A DNA stretch of 64,000 nucleotides from Sediminibacter sp. Hel_I_10 (lineage in GTDB: Bacteria; Bacteroidota; Bacteroidia; Flavobacteriales; Flavobacteriaceae): the NCBI RefSeq assembly GCF_000688335.1, contig NZ_JHZX01000001.1, forward strand, positions 3,596,001 through 3,660,000, in the 5' to 3' direction. A model generated the notes under the pieces. That model saw only the letters and a list, made by a program, of their open reading frames with translations. It did no database searches and was not told the origin of the DNA. Of this stretch, positions 52,776-62,176 are shown one piece after another. Made by a program: the position numbers and the translations under genes. Numbering within the stretch: the stretch's first letter is position 1; the number at the start of each line of letters is the position of its first letter.

Positions 52776-53297
52776 ATGAAAAATATCTTAGTATTGATTC
52801 TCGGCTTTTTGCTAGGTTGTCTAGCGATGTACTTGATTTGTTGCAAAAACGATGATGATGATGGGATGCTGCCCACAACGCCTCCGGCACCAAGTGGTTT
52901 GATAACTCCTAGGGATGCCATGACGCTTGATCAAGCCTATGACCCAAGATATCAGTTAATTAGCAGCACTATAGTGACACGTCCTGGAGGAGACAACCGC
53001 TCCGTTTGGTTTTCTACAGAGGAGATAAAAAGCTTTTTAGATTATGCCGATCACCAAGCTTCAAACCTTAATTACACGATGAATGGCATACGTATTTATC
53101 TGGGTGCCTACCCTGACGACCCAACGGGAGAGGGATATACCACCATGTTTATGGTGCCTACGGGTTACGCCAATACAGCAGATACGGATGGTGCTGAAGA
53201 GGACCAATTGCGTAGACCCAATAACGATATCATTGGGGCCGATGGATTGAATCATGGAGGAAGTGGTATGCCGCCTAGTGCCAACTATCCCCAATAA
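52776..53297 (+). CDS. Hypothetical exported protein, 173 aa
   Basis: An N-terminal helix (ILVLILGFLLGCLAMYLICC) acts as a signal anchor or lipoprotein signal with Cys near residues 15 and 22-23, followed by an acidic linker (KNDDDDG). The mature part includes TPRDAMTLDQAYDPRYQL and a C-terminal GGSGMPPSANYPQ. No family is recognised. The length and upstream ~80-base gap suggest its own promoter. Confidence 0.7.
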   Translation: MKNILVLILGFLLGCLAMYLICCKNDDDDGMLPTTPPAPSGLITPRDAMTLDQAYDPRYQLISSTIVTRPGGDNRSVWFSTEEIKSFLDYADHQASNLNYTMNGIRIYLGAYPDDPTGEGYTTMFMVPTGYANTADTDGAEEDQLRRPNNDIIGADGLNHGGSGMPPSANYPQ

Positions 53298-53321
53298 ATA
53301 TAATACGTCAACTTTTTTCTT

Positions 53322-54014
53322 TTGTACTTTGATTTAATAGTTACAAGTTTTATGGAGATATTAGCTGCGCTTTCGGGTAGCTATTATCTTTCCAAAGTGA
53401 ATAATCCAGTTGTAAAAATTTTCGTGTATTATTTATGGGTAACGGTTTGCATTGAGCTATTAGGTCTTTATGGTTTTTTGTTCTTAAACAACTATGATTT
53501 AAATTGGTTTATAGATTTAAAGAATAGTGTGTTGTGTTCCAATACTTGGCTTTACAATATTTACAGTTTCTTGGCTATTGGTCTGTTGGGCTTGTTTTAC
53601 TCAAATTTAATGAGTTCTCGGGTGTTTAAAACCATCATAAGAGCGGTGTTTCTAGCTTACAGTGGCTTTGCTTTCGTGTTTTTTATAGTGACAGATGCTT
53701 TTTTCGTAAAATCCTTACCTTACAGTTTCATTTTCGGTACGGTTACCATTTGCATTTATGTGGTTTTATATTTTGTGGAGTTATTAAGAAGTGATCAGTT
53801 GCTAACGTACTATAAGCTTCCTGCATTTTATATAAGTATAGCCTTGATGCTCTGGTATTTATGTGTAACTCCTTTGTTTATTTTTGATTCCTTTTTTTAT
53901 ACAATGAATACTAATTTTGTTTCGTTTAGAAGGTCTTTACTGTTAACTATAAATATCTGTACCTATTCATGTTTTATATTCGGTTTTTTATATCCATTAT
54001 CCAAGAGGGGATAA
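53322..54014 (+). CDS. Seven-helix membrane protein, possible sensor partner
   Basis: The start is TTG at 53322. Seven hydrophobic helices span nearly the whole 230 residues, with few loops. It overlaps the histidine kinase gene by 46 bases, so they are translated from one message. It may form a membrane input module for the kinase, but no ligand-binding domain is visible and the family is not recognised. Confidence 0.7.
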   Translation: MYFDLIVTSFMEILAALSGSYYLSKVNNPVVKIFVYYLWVTVCIELLGLYGFLFLNNYDLNWFIDLKNSVLCSNTWLYNIYSFLAIGLLGLFYSNLMSSRVFKTIIRAVFLAYSGFAFVFFIVTDAFFVKSLPYSFIFGTVTICIYVVLYFVELLRSDQLLTYYKLPAFYISIALMLWYLCVTPLFIFDSFFYTMNTNFVSFRRSLLLTINICTYSCFIFGFLYPLSKRG

Positions 54015-54796
54015 TCAATGAGGAAGAAATAGCCTTAATCGGTTATATGACCTTTGTGGTGCTGATGTTATCCGTAATGGTGATCATCTTTTTTGTGTCC
54101 TTTCAAAAGCGAAAAAACAAGCTGTTGTTAGATAAAATCGCACAGCAAAAGGCTTATGATGCTGAGATGTCGCGTACGCAAACCGAAATTCAAGAAGCAA
54201 CCCTAAAGCATGTGGGCAGAGAGCTTCATGATAATGTGGGGCAATTGCTTGCCTATGCCAAAATGCAGTTGGGTATGCTGGGCGCAAAGATCAATCCCGA
54301 GGCACAAAGCAAGCTTCAGGAAACCACAAAAATTGTTGCAGACAGTCTAGAGGAAGTAAGGGCACTCTCTAAATCTTTAAATAACGACGTTTTGTTGAAT
54401 ATGGGGTTTGTGGACAGTTTGCAAAACGAGCTGAACCGCCTTAAACGCATGTCTATTACTACCGCAACGCTAGAGATTGAGGGGGATGCGCATCCATTAG
54501 CGCACAGGCCGCATGAACTGGTACTGTTTCGCATCTTGCAGGAGTTCTTTTCTAACGCCGTGAAATACGCCGAGGCCGAAAGCATGACCGTAATGCTCGA
54601 TTTTCAGGAAGCACAACTGCTGATTACCGCTTCAGATGATGGTGTGGGTTTTGATCCCGTTTCTGCCGAAAAAGGCTCTGGTTTGATCAATATGGAAAGT
54701 CGAGCCGTGTTAATTGGTGCCAATTACCACTTAAAGTCTGCACCTCAAGAAGGCACAACGCTGCGTTTGGCTTATCCGTTTCCGAAGGAAAATTAA
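53969..54796 (+). CDS. Membrane sensor histidine kinase (HisKA_3, NarL/DesK type)
   Basis: One helix (YMTFVVLMLSVMVIIFFVSF) precedes a coiled-coil and dimerisation domain with GRELHDNVGQLL (phosphoacceptor His). A HATPase with NAVKYAEAE (N-box), DDGVGFDP (G1), GSGLINM (G2) and a C-terminal EGTTLRLAYPF follows. The ATG at 53969 gives a long overlap; the ATG at 54047 is too near the helix but possible. No response regulator is adjacent, so it is an orphan. Confidence 0.83.
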   Translation: MFYIRFFISIIQEGIINEEEIALIGYMTFVVLMLSVMVIIFFVSFQKRKNKLLLDKIAQQKAYDAEMSRTQTEIQEATLKHVGRELHDNVGQLLAYAKMQLGMLGAKINPEAQSKLQETTKIVADSLEEVRALSKSLNNDVLLNMGFVDSLQNELNRLKRMSITTATLEIEGDAHPLAHRPHELVLFRILQEFFSNAVKYAEAESMTVMLDFQEAQLLITASDDGVGFDPVSAEKGSGLINMESRAVLIGANYHLKSAPQEGTTLRLAYPFPKEN

Positions 54797-54932
54797 GGGA
54801 ATCATCAATACGAAATGTTTAGACTTGATCTCACTGGTTTTTGTGGAGTCAAGATTTGAGAATCAAGAACTAATACTCAGGGTTTGGTAATTTAAGAGCT
54901 GAAAATTAGGGTTGATTATCCTATTTGGGGTG

Positions 54933-55631
54933 TTAATCCAAACAGGCGTTCCAAACCGCATCTTCTGGCAGTGGTGCCACGACCTGTATCTTTTCGTCGA
55001 AAACAGGATGCACAAACTCCAACTGTCTCGCATGTAGGCTAATACTGGCATCTTTATTACTGCGGTCAAAACCATATTTTAGATCGCCTTTAATAGGCGA
55101 GCCAATGCTGGAAAGCTGTACGCGTATTTGATGGTGACGTCCCGTTTCTAAAGCGACTTCCAATAAAAAATAATGGTCTAGCGCCTTGAGGAGCTTATAA
55201 TGTAAAATCGCTTTTTTACCATCGGCAGTAGCCGTGGTAGAAGCGTAAGATTTATTGTTTTTAGGGTTCTTTTTTAGCCAATGTACCAAGGTATCCTCTG
55301 GTTTTGCAGGAAGCTGTTTTACGAGTGCCCAATAGGTCTTGTCTGCTTTTTTATCGGCAAATAGTTTATTCAATCTGGGCAAGGCCTTGCTGGTTTTTGC
55401 AAACATCACAATGCCTGTAGTTGGCCGGTCTAATCGGTGTACAACGCCCAAATACACATTGCCGGGTTTGTTGTATTTGTCCTTTAAGTAGCCTTTTACA
55501 ACATCGCTCAAGGGCTTGTCTCCCGTTTTATCACCTTGTACAATATCACCTGCCCGTTTGTTGACGATGATGATGTGATTGTCTTCGTAAAGTACTTGGA
55601 GGTTGCTTTTATTTGAAAGGACTTTAGTCAC
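54933..55631 (-). CDS. RluA-family RNA pseudouridine synthase
   Basis: The 232 residues carry VVHRLDRPTTGIVMFAKT with the catalytic Asp, LQVLYEDNHIIIVNKRAGDIVQG, ALETGRHHQIRVQLSSIGSPIKGD and SLHARQLEFVHPV. It isomerises uridine in rRNA or tRNA; the target cannot be assigned. It lies ~75 bases from panB on the same strand, with a heptamer repeat between. Confidence 0.92.
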   Translation of the reverse strand: MTKVLSNKSNLQVLYEDNHIIIVNKRAGDIVQGDKTGDKPLSDVVKGYLKDKYNKPGNVYLGVVHRLDRPTTGIVMFAKTSKALPRLNKLFADKKADKTYWALVKQLPAKPEDTLVHWLKKNPKNNKSYASTTATADGKKAILHYKLLKALDHYFLLEVALETGRHHQIRVQLSSIGSPIKGDLKYGFDRSNKDASISLHARQLEFVHPVFDEKIQVVAPLPEDAVWNACLD

Positions 55632-55654
55632 AGGCTGTGTTGTAAAAAAGACTT

Positions 55655-55682
55655 AATTCTTAATTCTTAATTCTTAATTCTT
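55655..55682. repeat. Four tandem AATTCTT heptamers
   Basis: AATTCTT is repeated exactly four times, followed by a TTGTACTCAATACT motif (55696-55709) also found at 62077-62090. Confidence 0.8.
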
Positions 55683-55707
55683 GATACTTAATGCGTTGTA
55701 CTCAATA

Positions 55708-56526
55708 CTAATACTGCTCTTCCTTATTGGGAAAATCTACAGTTTTCACATCATCTACATATTGCGAAATGGCCGTGGTCATGTCATCATAGAGATTCAT
55801 ATAGCGGCGTAAAAAACGCGGTTGAAACTCGTAGGTCATCCCCACCATATCGTGTAGCACGAGCACTTGGCCATCAACGCCGGCACCGGCACCAATCCCA
55901 ATAACAGGAATAGAGACGCTTTTTGCGACTTCTTCGGCAAGTGACGCAGGTATTTTTTCCAACACAATCCCAAAGCACCCAATCCGCTCCAGCATCAAGG
56001 CATCTTCCTTAAGGCGTTCTGCTTCTTCCTCTTCTTTGGCACGTACGGTGTAAGTGCCAAATTTGTAAATGGACTGTGGGGTTAATCCCAAATGGCCCAT
56101 CACAGGGATTCCTGCATTGATGATGCGTTTTATGGATTCCTTAATTTCTTTGCCGCCTTCCATTTTTACAGCATGACCTCCCGATTCTTTCATGATTCTA
56201 ATGGCAGAGCGTAAAGCCTCCTTAGGGTCACTTTGGTAACTTCCAAAGGGCAAATCCACCACCACCAAAGCACGTTCTATAGCGCGTACCACACTAGAGG
56301 CATGATAGATCATTTGGTCTAAGGTAATAGGCAAGGTGGTTTCGTGGCCTGCCATCACGTTACTTGCAGAGTCGCCCACTAAAATCACGTCTACACCAGC
56401 GCTATCTACAATCTTTGCCATTGTAAAATCATAGGCGGTAAGCATAGAGATCTTTTCTTTACGCTGTTTCATTTCCACGAGGGATTTGACAGTGATTCGT
56501 TTGTAATCTTTTTTTGCGGTACTCAT
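55708..56526 (-). CDS. panB: 3-methyl-2-oxobutanoate hydroxymethyltransferase
   Basis: PanB makes ketopantoate from 2-oxoisovalerate and methylene-tetrahydrofolate, the first committed step to pantothenate. The 272 residues include [46 protein letters not shown] and [20 protein letters not shown], all typical of the family. The start is ATG, 75 bases upstream of rluA in the same orientation. Confidence 0.96.
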   Translation of the reverse strand: MSTAKKDYKRITVKSLVEMKQRKEKISMLTAYDFTMAKIVDSAGVDVILVGDSASNVMAGHETTLPITLDQMIYHASSVVRAIERALVVVDLPFGSYQSDPKEALRSAIRIMKESGGHAVKMEGGKEIKESIKRIINAGIPVMGHLGLTPQSIYKFGTYTVRAKEEEEAERLKEDALMLERIGCFGIVLEKIPASLAEEVAKSVSIPVIGIGAGAGVDGQVLVLHDMVGMTYEFQPRFLRRYMNLYDDMTTAISQYVDDVKTVDFPNKEEQY

Positions 56527-56632
56527 GCGGTCTTCGTTTATGAACCGTAAAAATACAGAGATTTTCAGAAACTTTGTTCCAAATCAAGGCTTAAAACCAC
56601 TAAATTTATAGCACTACTGAAATCTTAAAACT

Positions 56633-57106
56633 ATGAAATTATTGAGCCTTACCGTACTATGCTTGCTCAGTTGGGCATCCTTTTCCCAATCTGCTCCCGA
56701 GGCGGAAGTAAAAGCAACCATCCAGCAATTTTTTAAAGGCTTTCACCAACAGGATAGTGTGCTGATGTTAAGTGCCGTCTCAAAAGAGATCAAGATGCAG
56801 TCTGTTGGCAAACAACAGGATGGCTCCTCCAGTTTAACCACTACAAACTTTGATACGTTTCTAAAATCGATATTGGCCATACCAGCAACACAATCTTTTG
56901 AAGAGAAAATTTTGAATTACAACATTCAGGTCGATGGCAACATGGCACATGCCTGGACGCCGTATCAATTTTGGTTTGGCGGTAGCTTGCACCACTGTGG
57001 CGTCAACTCTTTTCAGTTATACAAAACCAATGATATTCCAGATGGCAAAGAAGGCACTTGGAACATCATCTATGTGGTAGATACCCGCCATAACGATTGT
57101 GAGTAG
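56633..57106 (+). CDS. Exported NTF2-like (SnoaL/DUF4440) protein
   Basis: A signal peptide (LSLTVLCLLSWASFSQ) precedes a ~135-residue cone-shaped NTF2-like domain with EVKATIQQFFKGFHQQDSVLML and AHAWTPYQFWFGGSLHHCGVNSF. Such folds bind small hydrophobic ligands or act as enzymes; the ligand is unknown. It stands alone between panB (divergent) and sdaA (convergent). Confidence 0.8.
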   Translation: MKLLSLTVLCLLSWASFSQSAPEAEVKATIQQFFKGFHQQDSVLMLSAVSKEIKMQSVGKQQDGSSSLTTTNFDTFLKSILAIPATQSFEEKILNYNIQVDGNMAHAWTPYQFWFGGSLHHCGVNSFQLYKTNDIPDGKEGTWNIIYVVDTRHNDCE

Positions 57107-57177
57107 TTCCAATCTTGTGGGGCGTCCAATTAAAACAGTACAGTGTTACTAGGCGTTCGTAAGTGAGTGTCAGAAGT

Positions 57178-58605
57178 CTAGCAATCACTCATGTTCACTC
57201 CAACTGCCAAACCGCCTTCGCTAGTCTCTTTATACTTGGTGTTCATATCCTTAGCGGTTTCCCACATGGTATTGACGACTTTATCCAAAGGCACTTTTAC
57301 GTTTTTAGGATCGGTATCTAAAGCCAGTTCTGCAGCGCTTATGGCCTTAATGGCGCCCATGGAGTTGCGTTCAATACACGGGATTTGTACCAAGCCACCA
57401 ATAGGGTCGCAGGTAAGCCCGAGATGGTGTTCCATGGCGATTTCCGCAGCAACCAATACCTGTTCTGGAGTACCGCCCAACAGTTCGGTCAACGCCCCTG
57501 CGGCCATGGCAGAAGACACGCCAATTTCGGCTTGGCAACCGCCCATAGCTGCCGATATGGTGGCGCCTTTTTTAAAGATACTGCCAATTTCACTGGCCAC
57601 AAGTAGAAACTTTTTGATGTGTTCAAAATCGGCTTCATGGTTTTCAATCACCAAATAGTACATGAGTACTGCAGGAATCACACCGGCGCTACCGTTGGTA
57701 GGTGCTGTAACCACACGCCCTAAAGACGCATTGACCTCATTAACGGAAAGCGCAAAACAGCTCACCCATTTTAGAATTTGTCGAAACTTGACCTCTGTAG
57801 AACGAATGGTTTCCATCCATTCGTGCGGATCTTCAAAGGGCAAATCATCACTAATCAAGGTCTTGTGAATATCATAGGCACGACGCCTTACATTAAGACC
57901 ACCAGGAAGATTGCCTTCGGTATGGCAGCCCACAAACATGCACTCTAACATGGTGTTCCAAATGCGCTCTAGTTCATAGTCAATGGTTTCTTGATCTCTA
58001 ATGGACTTTTCATTTTCTAAAACCACGCCTGAAATTGGCAATTTCAGCTGTTCGCAAAATTTCAATAACTGCACACCGTTTTCTACAGGGTAGGGGAAGG
58101 TGCAGTAAAAAATATGTTTGTTCTGTTTAGAGATTTTACGCTCTTCTTGCACCACAAAGCCACCGCCAATAGAGTAAAAGGTCTCTTTGTGCTTCCGGCC
58201 GTTAATGGTAGCCGTAAAGGTGAGGGCATTGGCATGAAAGGGAAGAAACTTTCTATGGAAGACGATGTCTGTAGCCATATCAAACGTCACGGGGTGCTCA
58301 TTATTAAAGAGCAGCACTTTGGTATTTTTAATGGAGGCGATAATCACATCAATGGTATCTACGGGAATCCGCTCTGGGTCGGCACCGCTCAATCCCAATA
58401 GCACGGCATAATCGGTAGCATGTCCTTTGCCGGTAAGCGATAAAGAACCATAAAGGTCTACGCTAATACGCTCCACCTTGTGAAACCGATTGGCTTTTTT
58501 GAGCTGCGCAATCCAACGTTCGCCAGCGCGCCACGGCCCTAGGGTGTGGGAGCTAGAAGGGCCAATACCAATTTTGAGCATATCAAATACCGAGATACAT
58601 TCCAT
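57178..58605 (-). CDS. sdaA: L-serine ammonia-lyase (iron-sulfur type, single chain)
   Basis: The 475 residues combine beta and alpha domains of the SdaA type. [19 protein letters not shown] marks the N-terminal domain. [45 protein letters not shown] and [18 protein letters not shown] provide cysteines for the 4Fe-4S cluster. It converts serine to pyruvate and ammonia. A terminator of the next minus-strand gene lies just upstream. Confidence 0.95.
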   Translation of the reverse strand: MECISVFDMLKIGIGPSSSHTLGPWRAGERWIAQLKKANRFHKVERISVDLYGSLSLTGKGHATDYAVLLGLSGADPERIPVDTIDVIIASIKNTKVLLFNNEHPVTFDMATDIVFHRKFLPFHANALTFTATINGRKHKETFYSIGGGFVVQEERKISKQNKHIFYCTFPYPVENGVQLLKFCEQLKLPISGVVLENEKSIRDQETIDYELERIWNTMLECMFVGCHTEGNLPGGLNVRRRAYDIHKTLISDDLPFEDPHEWMETIRSTEVKFRQILKWVSCFALSVNEVNASLGRVVTAPTNGSAGVIPAVLMYYLVIENHEADFEHIKKFLLVASEIGSIFKKGATISAAMGGCQAEIGVSSAMAAGALTELLGGTPEQVLVAAEIAMEHHLGLTCDPIGGLVQIPCIERNSMGAIKAISAAELALDTDPKNVKVPLDKVVNTMWETAKDMNTKYKETSEGGLAVGVNMSDC

Positions 58606-58678
58606 ATGTTAAGCTATTTTAGAGGTCACAAAGATACATTTTGTGAGGGTTTTGCTTCCATATTTTAGAAGAAGCCAT

Positions 58679-58714
58679 AAAAAAAGTCCGAGACATGATG
58701 TTTCGGACTTTTAC
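58679..58714 (-). terminator. Terminator of the collagen-like lipoprotein gene
   Basis: AAAGTCCGAGAC (58683-58694) pairs with GTTTCGGACTTT (58700-58711) with one mismatch, a five-base loop and a T-run on the minus strand. It lies 20 bases after the stop at 58732. Confidence 0.75.
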
Positions 58715-58731
58715 TAAGTAAGCTTGAAAAA

Positions 58732-59235
58732 TTATCTTACCTCAAAATCGTTGAGTTGTAAACTTTCAGAGACCACATTAAAATCAGAGAAATCCATGCC
58801 GTCAACATTATCAGCAGGAACTACTACCACTCTAAACACTTGATTGTCGGTCCACTCAGGGCCCAAGGTGCTGAGATTAGTGGTGCCATCTAAGAAAAAA
58901 CGAACATTGGTCTGGGTAAAATCATAATTATAGACCAAATCGCCGTCATCAAAAGGTACAGACTGTGTTAACAAGCGCCATACATCTTGACCATTATCAG
59001 TTTCCCATCTAATATAGACCAAGGTAACGTCAGACGGAAGTACGTCAAATCCATAAGATTCAGTAAATTGATAATCGTTATCTTCATTAAAATCGATGAC
59101 AATTTCAAAAGCAGAAGATACAATTAATCCGCCGTCCACTCCATTAAACCCAGGAGGTCCCGGAGGTCCAGGATCGCCTTCACAGGCAGTAAACAATAAA
59201 GCAAAGCCAAAGGCCAAGTACATCAGTTTTTTCAT
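58732..59235 (-). CDS. Lipoprotein with short collagen-like stretch, 167 aa
   Basis: The signal MKKLMYLAFGFALLFTACEG has a lipobox Cys at residue 18, followed by three Gly-X-Y triplets (GDPGPPGPPG) and a beta-rich domain of ~130 residues. The type is frequent in marine flavobacteria. The function is unknown; collagen-like linkers often act as rigid spacers at the cell surface. A terminator follows. Confidence 0.78.
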   Translation of the reverse strand: MKKLMYLAFGFALLFTACEGDPGPPGPPGFNGVDGGLIVSSAFEIVIDFNEDNDYQFTESYGFDVLPSDVTLVYIRWETDNGQDVWRLLTQSVPFDDGDLVYNYDFTQTNVRFFLDGTTNLSTLGPEWTDNQVFRVVVVPADNVDGMDFSDFNVVSESLQLNDFEVR

Positions 59236-59663
59236 AATATAAAGATTTAAGGCGAAGATCCATTAGGTTAAGGACGCTCGCGGGTTTATGAGCTATTCAC
59301 AATCAACGTGCCAAAGGTCACGCTGCATCCTAACGGAAAGCGCATCATTGAGGAAGTGAAGATATAAAAATTAAATACTGTGGTTGAAAACGAATTCAAA
59401 TTTTAGTGGGTTTCAAAATAAAAGTAAAAAAAATAATGACAGATTTATAAGATTATGAAATCGGAGACCTACGAGACAGCCCTGCTGCGCCTTGTTTTTT
59501 AGAGGCTTAGATGTAATCCCGTCATAAGCTGAAAAAGTATTATGACATCGTGTCATATTCTTTTGCGTGGCATAATGATTGACATTCACTAACCGAATAT
59601 AAATTGAACATCACGTTTCCGAAGTAACACAAGGAAACAGATAAACACTAAAAATATAATATT
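59236..59663. other. Divergent intergenic region before dnaK
   Basis: This ~430-base region should hold promoters for both the lipoprotein and dnaK. I found no coding frame; the only distinctive element is a short palindrome at 59541-59557. Confidence 0.4.
59541..59557 (+). promoter_or_regulatory. TATGACA-TCG-TGTCATA palindrome upstream of dnaK
   Basis: A perfect 7-bp inverted repeat with a three-base spacer lies 107 bases before the dnaK start. It could be an operator for stress regulation; it does not match the CIRCE element. Confidence 0.35.
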
Positions 59664-61580
59664 ATGAGTAAAATAATTGGAATCGATTTAGGAACAACCA
59701 ACTCATGTGTTTCCGTAATGGAAGGTAATGAGCCGGTTGTGATCCCAAATGCAGAAGGTAAGCGTACCACCCCATCTGTCATTGCTTTTGTTGAAGGCGG
59801 TGAGATTAAGGTTGGTGATCCTGCGAAGAGACAGGCTGTAACTAACCCAACCAAAACCGTATACTCCATTAAGCGGTTTATGGGGAACAAGTATTCTGAA
59901 TCTAAAAATGAAGCAGAACGTGTACCTTATAAAGTAGTAAAAGGTGATAATGATACGCCACGTGTAGATGTGGACGGTCGTTTATACACACCACAAGAAT
60001 TATCAGCAATGATTCTTCAAAAAATGAAGAAAACAGCTGAAGATTATTTAGGACAAGATGTGACTGAAGCAGTCATTACTGTGCCTGCGTATTTTAATGA
60101 CTCGCAACGTCAAGCCACTAAAGAAGCTGGTGAGATTGCAGGTTTAAAAGTACGTCGTATCATCAATGAGCCAACAGCAGCAGCTTTGGCCTATGGTATG
60201 GATAAAAAAGGAATAGATCAAAAAATAGTGGTATTTGACTTTGGTGGTGGTACACATGATGTATCTATCTTAGAGTTAGGTGACGGTGTATTTGAGGTAT
60301 TGTCAACAGATGGAGACACGCACTTAGGTGGTGATGACGTCGATGAGAAAATCATCAACTGGTTGGCAGATGAGTTTAAGGCAGATGAAGACATCGACCT
60401 TAGAAAAGACCCAATGGCGTTACAACGTTTAAAAGAGGCTGCGGAAAAAGCGAAGATTGAATTGTCATCTTCTGCACAAACCGAAATCAACTTGCCTTAC
60501 GTAACGGCTACAGCAAGCGGACCAAAACACTTGGTACGTACCCTGTCTCGTTCTAAGTTTGAGCAATTGATCAATGATTTGGTAAAACGCACCATTGAGC
60601 CATGTGAGTCTGCTTTAAAAGCAGCAGGATTATCTAAGAGTGACATTGACCAAGTAATTTTGGTAGGTGGATCTACAAGAATTCCAGCAGTACAAGAAGC
60701 GGTTGAGAAATTCTTCGGAAAAGCACCAAGTAAAGGCGTTAACCCAGATGAGGTCGTATCTTTAGGAGCAGCCATTCAAGGTGGTGTATTAACTGGAGAT
60801 GTTAAGGATGTATTGTTATTAGACGTTACACCATTGTCTTTAGGTATTGAAACCATGGGTAATGTGATGACGAAGTTGATTGAGGCCAACACCACAATTC
60901 CAACTAAAAAATCACAGGTATTCTCTACAGCGGCAGATAATCAACCATCGGTTGAAATCCACGTATTGCAGGGAGAGCGCCCAATGGCAGCAGATAACAA
61001 AACAATTGGTCGTTTTCACCTAGATGGTATTCCACCAGCACAAAGAGGGACACCACAAATTGAAGTGACCTTTGATATTGATGCCAATGGTATCATCAAA
61101 GTATCTGCAACAGATAAAGCAACTAACAAGTCACAAGACATTCGTATTGAAGCGTCTTCTGGTTTAACTGAAGAGGAAATCGCGAAAATGAAGCAAGAAG
61201 CAGAAGCAAATGCTGATGCCGATGCTAAAGCGAAAGAAACTGCAGATAAATTGAACCAAGCAGATGCTATGATTTTCCAAACGGAAAGCCAATTGAAGGA
61301 ATTTGGTGATAAATTATCAGACGATAAGAAAAAACCAATTGAAGAGGCTTTAGAGGAATTGAAGAAAGCATACGAAACGAAGGACATCGCAGTGATCGAT
61401 CCAGCTTTAGAGAAAATCAACGAAGCATGGAAAGTAGCATCTGAGGAAATGTACAAAGCACAAGCAGAACAAGGTGGCGCACAGCCAGACGGATCTGCCG
61501 ATGCTGGAGCAGGATCTAAAGGACAAGCTGCAGATGAAAGTAGTGACGTTGAAGACGTAGACTTCGAAGAAGTGAAATAA
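59664..61580 (+). CDS. dnaK: Molecular chaperone DnaK (Hsp70)
   Basis: The 638 residues begin [21 protein letters not shown] and include [26 protein letters not shown], the phosphate-2 motif [13 protein letters not shown], the adenosine motif [11 protein letters not shown] and the linker [15 protein letters not shown]. The substrate domain and lid end in the usual EDVDFEEVK. No dnaJ or grpE is adjacent. Tandem terminators follow. Confidence 0.98.
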   Translation: MSKIIGIDLGTTNSCVSVMEGNEPVVIPNAEGKRTTPSVIAFVEGGEIKVGDPAKRQAVTNPTKTVYSIKRFMGNKYSESKNEAERVPYKVVKGDNDTPRVDVDGRLYTPQELSAMILQKMKKTAEDYLGQDVTEAVITVPAYFNDSQRQATKEAGEIAGLKVRRIINEPTAAALAYGMDKKGIDQKIVVFDFGGGTHDVSILELGDGVFEVLSTDGDTHLGGDDVDEKIINWLADEFKADEDIDLRKDPMALQRLKEAAEKAKIELSSSAQTEINLPYVTATASGPKHLVRTLSRSKFEQLINDLVKRTIEPCESALKAAGLSKSDIDQVILVGGSTRIPAVQEAVEKFFGKAPSKGVNPDEVVSLGAAIQGGVLTGDVKDVLLLDVTPLSLGIETMGNVMTKLIEANTTIPTKKSQVFSTAADNQPSVEIHVLQGERPMAADNKTIGRFHLDGIPPAQRGTPQIEVTFDIDANGIIKVSATDKATNKSQDIRIEASSGLTEEEIAKMKQEAEANADADAKAKETADKLNQADAMIFQTESQLKEFGDKLSDDKKKPIEEALEELKKAYETKDIAVIDPALEKINEAWKVASEEMYKAQAEQGGAQPDGSADAGAGSKGQAADESSDVEDVDFEEVK

Positions 61581-61586
61581 GTAATT

Positions 61587-61628
61587 GAAAAGAGCGATCT
61601 TGAGCATCACGTCCCAAGATCACTTTTT
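61587..61628 (+). terminator. First dnaK terminator
   Basis: GATCTTG (61596-61602) pairs with CAAGATC (61615-61621), extended by A-rich and T-rich flanks and followed by T5. Confidence 0.65.
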
Positions 61629-61642
61629 CAACAATAATTATC

Positions 61643-61678
61643 AAAAGCGCAATCACAATAGTGGTTGCGCTTTTTTTT
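61643..61678 (+). terminator. Second dnaK terminator
   Basis: AGCGCAATCAC pairs with GTGGTTGCGCT (one G-T pair), with an AATA loop, flanked by A4 and T8. Confidence 0.88.
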
Positions 61679-61730
61679 GTTCATAGATTCACATTTTAAG
61701 CCCACCGATTCCAAAAACGTAGGACCTTGT

Positions 61731-62107
61731 ACCAAACTTCCAAAGCATGCCTGTTTTGTACTTAATACTGGCTACTTCATACTAGAATCTTCGGTCCTCC
61801 GTCTTCGGTCTCCAGTCTTCCGTCCTCTGTGTTCAGTCCTCCGTCTTCCATCCAAATTGCTCATTCCAATAGCCAAACTTCCAACGCATCCCTACTGTGT
61901 ACTTAATACTGACTACTTCATACTAAGATCCTCCGTCCTCCGTCTTCGGTCCTCAGTCCAATCCCCAATTTACTATCATTAGTACTCAGTCTCCCGTCTT
62001 CCGTCTTCCGTCTCCCGTCTTCCGTCTTCCGTCCTCCATCCCAATCCATAATCCCCAATCTCCACCCATCTCTACTTTGTACTCAATACTTACTACTTTG
62101 TACTCAA
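61731..62107. repeat. Imperfect minisatellite-like intergenic repeats
   Basis: Three ~55-base units (from ~61731, ~61872 and ~62053) share CCAAACTTCCAA...TGTACTTAATACTGACTACTT. They alternate with pyrimidine-rich blocks built of CCGTCTTC/CGGTCCTC-type octamers (61787-61860, 61929-61955, 61988-62035). The open frame across 61665-61982 is a by-product of the repeats. Confidence 0.8.
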
Positions 62108-62176
62108 CCCCAAAAAACCCAGTTCTAAAATGAGTATCTTTAAGACCAGAAATGTACACCCAAACCCAATTTTTAA

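Noticed and set aside
61665-61982. 105-codon frame after dnaK
   Set aside because: It is made of the intergenic repeats (CVLNTGYFI / CVLNTDYFI) and has no start context or homology.
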